Shown piece after piece: positions 1-8,548 of a stretch of 48,724 nt of DNA. Under the pieces are notes generated by a model. The model was not told the origin of the DNA and did no database searches. It worked only from the letters and a program-made list of their open reading frames with translations. The stretch covers positions 1-48,724 of the forward strand of contig CAJATL010000270.1 of assembly GCA_903944895.1 (NCBI GenBank), in the 5' to 3' direction. Source of the stretch: an uncultured Bacteroidota bacterium (lineage in GTDB: Bacteria > Bacteroidota > Bacteroidia > Bacteroidales > 4484-276). The position numbers and the translations under genes are program-made. Position 1 is the first letter of the stretch. Every line of letters starts with the position of its first letter.

Positions 1-1041
1 ATCGCCCAAACCATGTCCGGAATATATTATCCTGCCGGACCTGTCAACACGATTGGAGACTGGCGCGGTCAGTCTGGTTACAAAGTGAAAATGAGTGATG
101 CTGCAACTTTGCCGATAATTGGCAATGAAGAAACAAATAAAATTTTTGATCTGGTCAGCGGATGGAATCTTTTGCCGGTCATCAGCAATACCAGCGTCAA
201 CACGTCAACGTTGGTGAGTGGATTAGGTGCAAATCTTCAGATTATCAAAGAAATTGCCGGAAGCAAAGTTTACTGGCCAGCCTTTGGAATCTACTCCCTA
301 ACCCAACTTACACCTGGCAAGGCTTATTTTGTTAGAATGAACGCCGGCGGCACCCTTACCTTCCCAAACAATATTGCCGATAATACTTTCATTCCTGAAG
401 AACCCATCAAAGAAGTGGCAACTCCATGGAATACCATTAACCGGACAGCAGCAAGCCATATTATCGGGATAGATAATGTGGCAATGGATGAACTTCAGGA
501 AGGCGATATTTTGGGCGCATTTACCACAACAGGTTTATTGGTTGGAAATGTGCTCATCCAAAACATCAACGAAAATCAATCTTTGTATGCTTTCGCTGAT
601 GATCAATTAACTGCAGAAACCGACGGATTTATTGACGGTCAGCCAATGATTTTCAAACTTTTCAGGCCATCAACCGGCGAAGAGTTTACGCTTGACGTGG
701 CATACAACCCCGAAATGTCTAACAACAACGGCTTGTTTGCAACAGAAGGAATTTCGGCTATTAAAGGGCTTTCGGTAATAAACACCGGCCTTGCCGAAAA
801 CTTTGCCACGGGCTTGTTCATTTATCCAAACCCAACAGATGGAAAAGTAACCATTGGCGGAATTGCCGGAATAGAACAGATTTTGGTGATGGCTGCTGAC
901 GGATCTGTAGTTATGCGTATTCATACGGTTATTGAAGGCGATCAGGTACTGGATTTATCAGGATTGCCTTCCGGGCTTTACCAGGTTCAGATCCGGACTT
1001 CATTAGGCGTTGTTACACGAAAGGTTGTGAAAGGACAGTAA
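1..1041 (+). CDS. T9SS cargo protein, C-terminal part (5' end outside window)
   Basis: The frame is open at base 1, so this is the C-terminal 346 residues of a larger exported protein; the ATG at 13 is internal. The first ~115 residues are a domain with SGWNLLPV, IIKEIAG and PGKAYFV motifs. The hydrolase at 3203-6382 ends in the same kind of domain (KSGWNLIPV, IVKEVAS, PGKSYLV), so the two are paralogous there. A middle Ig-like segment follows, and the last ~75 residues are a type IX secretion type A sorting domain (FIYPNPTDGKV to RKVVKGQ). Such domains direct secretion across the outer membrane and surface anchoring. The catalytic or binding part of the protein is not in view, so its function is unknown. 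The T9SS call is firm. Confidence 0.85.
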   Translation: MAQTMSGIYYPAGPVNTIGDWRGQSGYKVKMSDAATLPIIGNEETNKIFDLVSGWNLLPVISNTSVNTSTLVSGLGANLQIIKEIAGSKVYWPAFGIYSLTQLTPGKAYFVRMNAGGTLTFPNNIADNTFIPEEPIKEVATPWNTINRTAASHIIGIDNVAMDELQEGDILGAFTTTGLLVGNVLIQNINENQSLYAFADDQLTAETDGFIDGQPMIFKLFRPSTGEEFTLDVAYNPEMSNNNGLFATEGISAIKGLSVINTGLAENFATGLFIYPNPTDGKVTIGGIAGIEQILVMAADGSVVMRIHTVIEGDQVLDLSGLPSGLYQVQIRTSLGVVTRKVVKGQ

Positions 1042-1258
1042 GGCTTGGCTCAGGTTTAGATAAGCGATGTAATTTCAATTTGTGATCATTATTGACTTTG
1101 AGACTTGGTGGCATCTTTATTTTAGCATCAAAGTCACTTAAACACAAAAAAACACAAAGTTTTAAAAGCTATTCCTGACTGCAGCCTAAGGGTTCTGATC
1201 AATGAGAATTTTTAAAACGCTCAAAAGAGAGCATTCTAAAAAAGAATGCCATATTTTT

Positions 1259-1440
1259 GCGCGCCCGGAGTGGGCCATAACTTGGTGGTGTAAGTCCACT
1301 ATGAGCTTGCTAGTAGGAATCAATATCCGCCAACTGGCGGATTAATATCCCGGTCATTTCGGCTCATTTAGAACTTGGGGTCACCTTCGCACCTCTGAGA
1401 TTAACACCATGCCCGGCTCACCAAAACGTAATGACTTTTG
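1259..1440 (+). mobile_element. Group II intron remnant, 5' domain I region
   Basis: The stretch from GCGCGCCCGGAGTGGGCC through GTGGTGTAAGTCCACTATGAG and TAGTAGGAATC resembles the conserved 5' end (domain I) of bacterial group II introns, which typically open with GUGCGCCC and carry a GGUG-AAGUCC-ACUA stem. No reverse-transcriptase/maturase frame follows; an AAA ATPase gene starts 50 bases later. No domain V is evident. It is therefore read as a truncated, immobile intron relic. The assignment rests on remembered family resemblance and has not been tested with a covariance model. Confidence 0.55.
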
Positions 1441-1473
1441 GTCATAACTATTGGCCAATACAATATTTAAACA

Positions 1474-1482
1474 TACTTTTGC
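1474..1482 (+). promoter_or_regulatory. Bacteroidota -7 promoter element for the AAA ATPase gene
   Basis: TACTTTTGC matches TAnnTTTGC exactly. A TTG at 1451-1453 lies 20 bases upstream, the expected place for the -33 element. The ATG follows after only 9 bases, so the leader is very short or absent. Confidence 0.7.
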
Positions 1483-1491
1483 TAAAAAAAT

Positions 1492-2607
1492 ATGTTTGCG
1501 AGAACAATAGAGGCAAAAATTATTGAAAAACTCAATGGAGGTAAAGCCATCATTGTTGTTGGTGCCCGACAGGTAGGTAAAACAACACTTATCAGGAATT
1601 GCCTTGAAGGGTTGGACTACTTGTTTTTAGATGGCGACGATCCTACCATCAGAAGTTTATTATCTAACCCAAATACTGAGCAAATCCGGACTATCGTAGC
1701 TGACCATAAGACTGTTTTCGTTGATGAAGCCCAGAGGATACCAGGAATTGGATTAACCTTAAAAATAATTACAGACCAATTCAAGCATATTCAATTACTC
1801 ATCAGCGGTTCATCATCGTTTGATCTGGGCAATGAATTAAATGAACCGCTTACAGGCAGAAAATGGGAGTACGAATTGTTCCCGATTTCATGGGAGGAAT
1901 ACGAGGGAACAATTGGTTTTATAAAATCAGAACAACAACTCGAAAACCGCCTGCTATATGGTTTCTATCCTGATGTAATCAATCACCCGGGAATGGAGAG
2001 AGAAACATTAAAGAATCTTGTTAACAGCTATCTCTTTCGGGATTTATTGGCATTTTCGGGTATAAGGCGACCGGAAGTACTTGAGAAACTTTTGCTGGCA
2101 CTGGCACTCCAAATGGGTAGTGAGGTTAATTACAACGAATTATCACAAATTGTAGGGATAAATAAATTAACTATTCAAAAGTACATCGAAATTTTGGAAA
2201 AAGGGTTTGTCATTTTCCGGCTTAACAGTTTTAGCAGGAATTTGAGAAATGAAATCAAACAAAACCGTAAAATATATTTCTACGATAATGGCATCAGAAA
2301 TATGCTTATTGGCAATTTCAACCCATTGGAGATGAGGGTAGATAAAGGATCCTTATGGGAAAATTTCCTGGTGTCGGAAAGATTCAAACAAAATTTTTAC
2401 AAACAAACATTTGCAAAAATGTATTTCTGGCGTACCAAACAACAACAGGAGATTGACTTTGTGGAAGAAAAAGATGGTAGTATTTTTGGATATGAATTCA
2501 AGTGGAGCGTTAAAAAACCAAAAATGCCCAAATTGTTTAACGAAACCTACAAGGCAGATACATTTCTGATACATAGAAGTAATTTTCGGGAGTTTGTGAA
2601 AATTTAA
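1492..2607 (+). CDS. AAA-family ATPase with C-terminal DUF4143 domain
   Basis: A 371-residue cytoplasmic P-loop protein. Walker A is GARQVGKTT (residues 24-32) and Walker B is VFVDEAQ (75-81), followed by an ISGSSS sensor-like strand. The C-terminal third has the winged-helix plus nuclease-like DUF4143 layout, with EIDFVEEKDGSIFGYEFKW resembling the E-x-D...E-x-K core of restriction-like folds. Proteins of this AAA_14/DUF4143 type are abundant, often horizontally acquired, and have no settled function. It has its own promoter and sits between a group II intron relic and an orphan sorting domain, which suggests a mobile cargo gene that interrupted an older T9SS locus. The start is fixed by the promoter at 1474. 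Confidence 0.85.
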   Translation: MFARTIEAKIIEKLNGGKAIIVVGARQVGKTTLIRNCLEGLDYLFLDGDDPTIRSLLSNPNTEQIRTIVADHKTVFVDEAQRIPGIGLTLKIITDQFKHIQLLISGSSSFDLGNELNEPLTGRKWEYELFPISWEEYEGTIGFIKSEQQLENRLLYGFYPDVINHPGMERETLKNLVNSYLFRDLLAFSGIRRPEVLEKLLLALALQMGSEVNYNELSQIVGINKLTIQKYIEILEKGFVIFRLNSFSRNLRNEIKQNRKIYFYDNGIRNMLIGNFNPLEMRVDKGSLWENFLVSERFKQNFYKQTFAKMYFWRTKQQQEIDFVEEKDGSIFGYEFKWSVKKPKMPKLFNETYKADTFLIHRSNFREFVKI

Positions 2608-2808
2608 AGACCCTCAATGGATTAAAACCGGAAAGATTTCGCTTAAGTCAACGAAAATTTCTTTTTTTGTCTGGTATCTGCAGACTTACCTATTGTTAAA
2701 TGAAAAGAAATTATTTAACATTTGCTGAAGTTCCTATTCTGAATCGTTGTTTCTACAGTCGCCTTATTATTTGATTGCCTCAAATAAATCAACCACTAAA
2801 TACCTAGT

Positions 2809-3030
2809 ATGCTACCCAATCCTTCAAACAATAAATTCACATTTGGCAAAATTACCGGAATTGAACAGATTCTGGTAATGGCCTCCGACGGTTCCGTTGT
2901 GATACATATGAATCCAAACGCCGATGGCAACCAGGTTCTCGATCTTTCAGCTTTGCCGGCAGGTTTTTACCAGGTTCAGATCAGAACTTCTCAATGTATT
3001 ACAACCCGGAAAGTTGTGAAGGGTCAATAG
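2809..3030 (+). pseudogene. Orphan T9SS type A sorting domain (gene fragment)
   Basis: The 73 residues align along their whole length with the sorting domain at the end of the 1-1041 gene (LPNPSNNKFTFGKITGIEQ versus YPNPTDGKVTIGGIAGIEQ; both end RKVVKGQ). An in-frame stop lies just upstream of the ATG, and there is no signal peptide or cargo, so it could not be exported. A terminator still follows. It is read as the 3' stump of a lost or displaced T9SS cargo gene. The neighbouring hydrolase at 3203 lacks just such a domain, but no direct link can be proven. Confidence 0.75.
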
Positions 3031-3062
3031 AGATTTTCAAGTCATTTTTGTCACCATTTTAA

Positions 3063-3096
3063 AGGGGCATTCGATTATCGGATGCCCCTCTTTTTT
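3063..3096 (+). terminator. Rho-independent terminator after the orphan sorting domain
   Basis: AGGGGCATTC pairs with GGATGCCCCT (one G-U pair) around a 7-base loop, followed by a run of six T. It sits 33 bases after the stop of the sorting-domain fragment. Confidence 0.8.
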
Positions 3097-3202
3097 CGAT
3101 AACTTCAATATTAAAAAGAACATCTTGCCAATGAAGCAGGATGTTTCTACTTTTGTGAAGGAAGGCAAATTGAGTTTTTGATAAAAATTAATTCCGAATA
3201 AA

Positions 3203-6200
3203 ATGATTAAAAAGCTCCTGCTCCTGATAAGTTTTCTGGTATTTTTAACTGGCAATCTTACACCGCAAAACCTCATCCAAAATCCTGGTTTTGAAGATGG
3301 AATGAGCCATTGGGATAATCTTTGGACCAGAGATTCCGGCGTTGGCTATTCGCGAATTGCGAACGATACAGCACACATGGGTAATCGTGCGCTTCAAATT
3401 AAACATTGGGGTGCAAATGATTGGTCATTCAAGCAAAGTGGTAAGTTTAATGTCATCGAAGGCAATATTTACCAGTTTAATGCCTGGGTAAATGTTGTTC
3501 AGCTCGACGACTATGCCGAGATGAGTTTTGCCCTTTTCAATTCAAATAATCAGTCAATGGATTGGTCAGCAAACCCAAATTATTTTTACACAACTCAGGA
3601 TCAATATCAGCATTTTACAACCTGGCTGGCGATTCCTCCCGGTGTGGCCTACGTGTGGCCACGATTTGTTGGTGGCGGTTTGTGCGAAATTTATCTGGAT
3701 GACATCGAATTTGAACTTATTGGCTCGATGGGGTCGAATAAATCGCACTTCATCGAAAACGAGCATCTTAAAATCGAAATTATCACACCTTCGTTTGAAA
3801 TGAACTTCCTGAACAAACATACCGGACAAACCTGGTCATCGCAACCAACCCCATTCATGGTCATCTCAGGAATTGATTCAACATCAAACTCATTTGTATT
3901 TTCGGGCAAAATAATCTCCGGAAATCAGGACTTTTCGATTTCGGCAACACTCCTTGACCAGGCGCTCACCTTTGAGTTAATGGCTGCTCCCTATGCGCAG
4001 ATTGGAAATGAAATCGCCTTTCCTGGATTAATTACGAGCAAGCCGGGTGATTATCTCATCGTTCCCTGGGCTACGGGAATGATTTTACCTGTGGAAGAGG
4101 AATTTCCTTTTTGGGAATTTAGCATGTATTCATGGAAAAGTACGATGGCCTTTTGTGGTGTAACCGATCTCTCCGGCGGCTATATGATCGTTTCTGACGA
4201 CCCCTGGGACACCCGCATTCGTTTTTTACAACCTCCGGATAACAATCTTTCAACCATTCAGCTTGTTCACGAATCAAGTAAATCCGAATTTGGCCACAAC
4301 CGGAAATTCAGCCTTGTTTTTATTGATACCGGAGGTTATGTCGAAATGGCCGGCTGGTATCGAAATCATGCGGAGCAACTGGGCTATGTAAAAACCTTCG
4401 ACGAAAAAATCGCTGCAAATCCAAATTTGGCAAAACTGGAAGGAGCCATTGATTTCTGGGCTTTACAATGGGAATTTATGCAACCCGGATTTATTGATTC
4501 GCTTTATCATTTTGGAATTGATAAGGCCATCATTTCATTATCCGGCGGCTGGTATGTTTGGGATGAAGTTTCAGAGGTTATCGAAAGCATCAATTCACAT
4601 GGCATGCTGTCGTCGAGGTACGATATTTTTACGGATGTATGGCCACCCGATTTTCCCGAATATCCAGGATACCGCTCTGAGGGTTATCCCGAAGATGTTA
4701 TCGTAAATCAAGATGGTTCATTGCTCGAAGGTTGGCTTGCCTTTATCGACGACAGCATTCCTTTCCAGGGATTTTACACTTGTTCGGCCACACATCCCGA
4801 TTACGCGGCAAGCCGTCTAACCGAGCTGGATACAAATCATTACAACTGCAGGTTTATTGATGTCGAACTATCTTCGGAACTGCACCAATGCTTTTCACCG
4901 GATCATCCCACCACCAGGCATCAGGATGCATTGTACCGTGTTGAAGCGCTGGATGTGGTCAAAAACCAGTTTTCGCTGGTTACCGGCAGCGAAGAAGCCC
5001 GCGATTTTGCCTTTCAGGTGGTTGATTACGGCGAAGGAACCATGTCAATCATGCCCGTGGATGGTGCAGGTTACGACTGGATGACACCCGTTGACGAACC
5101 TGATGCCGATTTTGTGAACTACAACATGAACCCTGCCCGCCGGATTCCGCTTCATGGCTTGGTTTATCACGATGTTCATGTGCCAACCTGGTACACCGGC
5201 GATGGTGTTTCAAAAGTTCCAACCTATTGGGACGATAAAGACCTTTTCAACATTCTCTATGCTTCAATGCCTTTATTCATGCCTCCTTCGTACGAATATT
5301 GGATCGAAAACCGCGAAAAATTCCTCACCAGCGCACAATTAATCTCTTCTGTTTCGGCAAATTGCGGATTTTCTAAAATGACTGCTCATACCTTCCTCAC
5401 AACAGATAAACTTGTTCAACAAACCGAATTTGAAAATGGATGGAAAGTAGTCGTCAATTTCGGTCAAAACAATATTAATGTTGATGATAAAATTCTACCT
5501 CCGAAAGGTTTCTATGCTTCGGATGGCAACAACGAAGTTTATCGTATTCAGGTATCTGGAAATGCAATAGCGGCCGCTAATACAGCCGACCGCACCTTTT
5601 TGAACCCGGGTGGAGTTGAATTTGCCTCAAAAGGAATCAGAAGTTCTGGTTCTGTCTTACTCAAAAAAATTGAAGATTCACTTGAGCTTTCATTTCTGGG
5701 AAATCAAACCTTTGTTGATATTAATCCTGAGCAGTTTTCGTGGCCGTTGCTTAACATCGGAATTAAAACCCTCGGTTCACAGCTTCCGGTAATACCGCAG
5801 GTATTGGCTAACGGTTGGCTAAGAATCAACAAACCCAATAACGAAATTTTTTATTCCATTTCCGGTGATTTCATCAGACAACACAAGATAACGATTCCTA
5901 AGGGTTGGTCAGGAATATCAAGTACAATAGAACCTACCGATTCTAATATCGAAAACCTGCTCAGTTCAATTCATCCTGAACTTGTAATTATCGAAAACCA
6001 GACTGGCAAATTTTACCCTTCCGGGAATATAAATACGCTTGTAAACTGGCAAATTACATCAGGTTATCAGATAAAAGTTACCGATTCGGTGGAACTGACA
6101 ATTAGCGGAATGATTTCCCAAAATCGCGCACTCCAGTTAAAATCCGGCTGGAATCTTATCCCTGTACTTTCTGCCTGCGACGTTAACATCGCGCAGCTTT

Positions 6201-6382
6201 TTGAAGGCAAAAATCCGGTAATTGTCAAAGAAGTCGCAAGTATTCATGTCTTCTGGCCCCAAATGAACGTCACTTCGCTACAATTTCTAAGTCCCGGGAA
6301 ATCCTACCTTGTGCTCATGAACAGCAATGAAGAAATCGTGTTTCCAGAGTGCGAAAAACAGGAAAGTTTGCTCCACCGATAA
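3203..6382 (+). CDS. Secreted glycoside hydrolase-like protein (GH101/GH129-related fold suspected) with N-terminal CBM
   Basis: A 1059-residue exported protein. Residues 1-22 are a signal peptide. Residues ~23-172 form a CBM4/9-like jelly roll (NLIQNPGFEDGMSHW opening, IYLDDIEFEL closing). Residues ~175-830 hold a large barrel-type hydrolase region with Asp/Glu-rich strand ends such as CRFIDVELSSELHQC and VTGSEEARDFAFQ. This layout recalls the GH101/GH129-related hydrolases acting on galactosaminides, but the family is not certain. Residues 900-1052 are the GWSGISS/SGWNLIPV domain shared with the 1-1041 protein. Unlike that protein there is no type IX sorting domain after it: the chain stops at KQESLLHR. 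Either the C-terminus was lost or the enzyme stays in the periplasm. No clear TAnnTTTG promoter is visible upstream. Confidence 0.7.
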   Translation: MIKKLLLLISFLVFLTGNLTPQNLIQNPGFEDGMSHWDNLWTRDSGVGYSRIANDTAHMGNRALQIKHWGANDWSFKQSGKFNVIEGNIYQFNAWVNVVQLDDYAEMSFALFNSNNQSMDWSANPNYFYTTQDQYQHFTTWLAIPPGVAYVWPRFVGGGLCEIYLDDIEFELIGSMGSNKSHFIENEHLKIEIITPSFEMNFLNKHTGQTWSSQPTPFMVISGIDSTSNSFVFSGKIISGNQDFSISATLLDQALTFELMAAPYAQIGNEIAFPGLITSKPGDYLIVPWATGMILPVEEEFPFWEFSMYSWKSTMAFCGVTDLSGGYMIVSDDPWDTRIRFLQPPDNNLSTIQLVHESSKSEFGHNRKFSLVFIDTGGYVEMAGWYRNHAEQLGYVKTFDEKIAANPNLAKLEGAIDFWALQWEFMQPGFIDSLYHFGIDKAIISLSGGWYVWDEVSEVIESINSHGMLSSRYDIFTDVWPPDFPEYPGYRSEGYPEDVIVNQDGSLLEGWLAFIDDSIPFQGFYTCSATHPDYAASRLTELDTNHYNCRFIDVELSSELHQCFSPDHPTTRHQDALYRVEALDVVKNQFSLVTGSEEARDFAFQVVDYGEGTMSIMPVDGAGYDWMTPVDEPDADFVNYNMNPARRIPLHGLVYHDVHVPTWYTGDGVSKVPTYWDDKDLFNILYASMPLFMPPSYEYWIENREKFLTSAQLISSVSANCGFSKMTAHTFLTTDKLVQQTEFENGWKVVVNFGQNNINVDDKILPPKGFYASDGNNEVYRIQVSGNAIAAANTADRTFLNPGGVEFASKGIRSSGSVLLKKIEDSLELSFLGNQTFVDINPEQFSWPLLNIGIKTLGSQLPVIPQVLANGWLRINKPNNEIFYSISGDFIRQHKITIPKGWSGISSTIEPTDSNIENLLSSIHPELVIIENQTGKFYPSGNINTLVNWQITSGYQIKVTDSVELTISGMISQNRALQLKSGWNLIPVLSACDVNIAQLFEGKNPVIVKEVASIHVFWPQMNVTSLQFLSPGKSYLVLMNSNEEIVFPECEKQESLLHR

Positions 6383-6473
6383 AAAACATCAGAATGTAAG
6401 GTCAACCATTCTTTTTAGAGGGGCAGAAATACCAGTAATGAAAAGGGGCACAAATGATAAGGCATGTAATATT

Positions 6474-6485
6474 TATTCGCAAATC
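6474..6485. repeat. Left target-site duplication (decayed) of MITE copy 1
   Basis: TATTCGCAAATC abuts the left inverted repeat. GGTTCGCAAATA at 6635-6646 abuts the right one. Nine of 12 positions match in the same register (TTCGCAAAT). Confidence 0.6.
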
Positions 6486-6634
6486 AATTTCGTTTAGTTA
6501 ACTAATATAAAATGGAACGCGGATTAAAACTGTTTATGATACAAAAAATCCGCGAAAAACCTGTCCGACTAATGGCGGATCAGCGCTGCTTGCATCAGCG
6601 TTATCAGCGTGCAAATCCTTATCAAAACGACATT
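6486..6634 (+). mobile_element. MITE-like element, copy 1 (149 bp)
   Basis: The ends are 17-bp imperfect inverted repeats: left AATTTCGTTTAGTTAAC, right (reverse complement) AATGTCGTTTTGATAAG. Inside the left end comes ATATAAAATGGAACGCGGAT, then a stretch of GCGGAT and CAGCG motifs. The same order is found, in opposite orientation, in the complete copy at 37990-38149. It carries no gene; the ATG at 6512 lies within the element and should not be taken as the start of the following gene. It is bounded by a decayed 12-bp duplication at 6474-6485 and 6635-6646. Confidence 0.75.
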
Positions 6635-6664
6635 GGTTCGCAAATATTAAATCCACAAGTTAAA

Positions 6665-7204
6665 ATGAACAAGCTATTAACAGTATTAATCGTTGCAGTG
6701 CTCACAGGCTGTAATCGGGCAAACATCAAAACTAATGTTATGGAAAACAAAAAAAATAAAACCGAAAACACACAATCAGCGAGCGACACCATTCCAAAAG
6801 TGACTGGAATTGGCGGCATCTTCTTCTTTTCCGACAACCCAAAGGAAACAAAAGCCTGGTATGCAAAAAATCTGGGGCTTGAAGTTACGGAGTGGGGATC
6901 GAGTTTCGAATTCAGAAACGCCAACCGTCCCAACGAAATTAATTGCCTCCAGTGGAGTCCTTTCAAAACAGGAAGTGAATATTTCCTTCCCTCAAAAAAG
7001 GAGTTTATGATCAATTACAGGGTCCGGAACATCGAAGGACTTGCAAAAAAGTTAAAAGCCAACGGTTTTACCGTTATCGATGAAATTGAGGCTTATGATT
7101 ATGGAAAATTTGTTCACATTATGGATGCTGAAGGCAACAAAATCGAACTCTGGGAGCCCATCGACAGCGTATTTCCAGCAATGGGCGGGAAGACGACAAA
7201 ATAG
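6665..7204 (+). CDS. VOC-fold (glyoxalase-like) lipoprotein
   Basis: A 179-residue protein. The start at 6665 gives a clean lipoprotein signal (MNKLLTVLIVAVLTGC, lipobox cysteine at 16). The open frame extends upstream to 6512 only because it reads through the MITE. Residues ~45-175 form a vicinal-oxygen-chelate module: GIGGIFFFSDNPKETKAWYAKNLGLEV, then MINYRVRNIEGLAKKLKANGF, then VHIMDAEGNKIELWEP with the usual metal-ligand Glu near the end. VOC proteins include glyoxalases, dioxygenases and resistance proteins; the substrate cannot be told here. A membrane-anchored VOC protein is unusual but recurrent in Bacteroidota. It is monocistronic. Confidence 0.8.
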   Translation: MNKLLTVLIVAVLTGCNRANIKTNVMENKKNKTENTQSASDTIPKVTGIGGIFFFSDNPKETKAWYAKNLGLEVTEWGSSFEFRNANRPNEINCLQWSPFKTGSEYFLPSKKEFMINYRVRNIEGLAKKLKANGFTVIDEIEAYDYGKFVHIMDAEGNKIELWEPIDSVFPAMGGKTTK

Positions 7205-7309
7205 TGAAACTTAATTAATTTGTCTTTCAATACTTTCAAACCATCAAAACCAAACAGAACAACCATTTATCGAAAAAATTGAATCACATTTGAAGATTAA
7301 AATAGTTTA

Positions 7310-7317
7310 TAAATTTG
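7310..7317 (+). promoter_or_regulatory. -7 promoter element of kinase-like unit 1
   Basis: TAAATTTG matches TAnnTTTG. The same element occurs at the same place in unit 2 (8384-8392), so the promoter was duplicated with the gene. Confidence 0.6.
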
Positions 7318-7337
7318 TCCGAATTATACTCCACCCG

Positions 7338-7474
7338 ATGAATGCTGTTAAAATCGTCTGAAAAAATGATTCTTCCTGATCAACTTCGTTTCGAAGGCGA
7401 TTCGCCAAACCAAATTTCCTCTTTATTAATCTGGTAATCCGACCCAATAAATAAAATGCTTTAAATTCGAAAAT
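7338..7474 (+). other. Duplicated leader of unit 1, with a frameshifted small ORF
   Basis: This leader is clearly homologous to 8412-8547 in the next unit. There the first ATG opens a 32-codon frame. Here the matching ATG at 7338 meets a TGA after seven codons because of one extra A (GTTAAAATCG versus GTTAAATCA). Beyond that base the old frame can still be read to the same TAA position. Confidence 0.45.
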
Positions 7475-7475
7475 T

Positions 7476-8312
7476 ATGGATTTTCACAACAAAACCCGAA
7501 ACGAACTCATCAACGAGTTACAAAAATTACAGGCTGAGAATTTTGCTTTAAAAGCATCTTACGAGAAATGCCTCATCGAACAAAAGCTGATAGAAAAAAC
7601 TTATAAAAAGAACCTGCTCATGCCAGAGTCTATTACTTGCATGTTGCACGAAATTCGTACTCCAATAAACTTCATACAAGGTTTCTCAGAGTTACTGCAG
7701 GATGATAATCTTGAAATCAACAAAATAAGGGATATCTCCAAAATTCTGTACCAGAAGTCCACCCAACTTAAGAAAATAATAAATGATTTTTTTGAGGTTT
7801 TAGAAATAGATTATGGTAGAAAAGCCAAGATTTCGGCGACAAACATCACCGAAATTATCGAAGGAATTTATTCAGCACTCAAACTGAAGATCGAAACAAA
7901 AGGAATTCTGTTTTCATTAAAAATCACCCCGCCTACACAAGCTGTCATTGTTAAAACAGACAGGTTTTTAATTCAGGATATACTGACAAAACTTATCATG
8001 AGTTTTCTAAAATTCACCGGTGAAGGTTCAATCGAAATTGGTTTTGATCAAAAAACGGTTTCCGACCAACCGGAAATAGAATTTTATGTTAAAAATACCG
8101 GCATTAACATTCCTCAAAATAAACATCAGTCAATATTTAGCCTGTCGGGGCTGAATGGTATTTTTGAGACACGAGATGTCGAAGATTTAGGCTCGGACCT
8201 ATTTGTTGCTAAATCGTATGTGGAGCTGCTTGGTGGGACAATCCGTCTGGAAAGCGAAGAAGGGAAAGGCACAGCATTTTATTTTACTGTTCCGGATATC
8301 AACCCCAAATGA
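7476..8312 (+). CDS. Degenerate histidine-kinase-like protein, unit 1 (H-box kept, ATP site eroded)
   Basis: A 278-residue cytoplasmic protein with no membrane or receiver domain. Residues 5-45 are a coiled-coil (ELINELQKLQAENFALKASYEKC) of the kind that precedes PAS domains in hybrid kinases, but no PAS domain follows. Residues ~50-115 are a HisKA dimerisation region with an intact H-box, HEIRTPIN (His58). Residues ~155-275 are a HATPase_c fold whose ATP motifs are damaged: the N-box Asn is Ser176, the G1 motif reads NTGINIP (207-213) instead of DTGIGIP, and G2 reads GSDL instead of GLGL. ATP use is doubtful. It may accept phosphate from, or dimerise with, another kinase. It is the first half of a tandem duplication with 8549-9493. 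Confidence 0.8.
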   Translation: MDFHNKTRNELINELQKLQAENFALKASYEKCLIEQKLIEKTYKKNLLMPESITCMLHEIRTPINFIQGFSELLQDDNLEINKIRDISKILYQKSTQLKKIINDFFEVLEIDYGRKAKISATNITEIIEGIYSALKLKIETKGILFSLKITPPTQAVIVKTDRFLIQDILTKLIMSFLKFTGEGSIEIGFDQKTVSDQPEIEFYVKNTGINIPQNKHQSIFSLSGLNGIFETRDVEDLGSDLFVAKSYVELLGGTIRLESEEGKGTAFYFTVPDINPK

Positions 8313-8383
8313 TGATACCCCATACTTTTCCCAAAACCTATCAGATTAAAACCATCCCTGCCAGATGAAAATGCCATTTTTTT

Positions 8384-8392
8384 TAAATTTGC
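8384..8392 (+). promoter_or_regulatory. -7 promoter element of kinase-like unit 2
   Basis: TAAATTTGC matches TAnnTTTGC exactly and lies 20 bases before the first ATG of the leader ORF. Confidence 0.65.
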
Positions 8393-8411
8393 CAAAATTA
8401 CAAACCACCCG

Positions 8412-8510
8412 ATGAAAGCTGTTAAATCATCTGAAAAAGTATTCCTTCCGAACCAATTTCAGTTCGAAGGCTATTCTCCAAACCAATTTTCCTTCATTTT
8501 AATCCGATAA
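8412..8510 (+). CDS. Possible 32-residue leader peptide before kinase-like unit 2
   Basis: The frame runs ATG AAA GCT GTT ... TAA and begins MKAVKSSEKVFLPNQFQFEG. It is the first ATG after a consensus promoter and ends 38 bases before the kinase-like gene. Unit 1 holds the same frame broken by a 1-base insertion. No family is recognised. The copies differ at silent and non-silent positions alike, so it may not be translated. Confidence 0.3.
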   Translation: MKAVKSSEKVFLPNQFQFEGYSPNQFSFILIR

Positions 8511-8548
8511 TCCGATCCAATAAATAAAATACTTCAAATACGAAAATT

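Noticed and set aside
1328-1346. TCCGCCAACTGGCGGA palindrome in the intron relic as a third MITE copy
   Set aside because: It shares this palindrome with the MITE at 38087-38102, but the end repeats and internal order of the MITE are absent around it.
6512-6664. N-terminal 51-codon extension of the VOC lipoprotein
   Set aside because: It is the MITE sequence read through; the lipoprotein signal begins at 6665.
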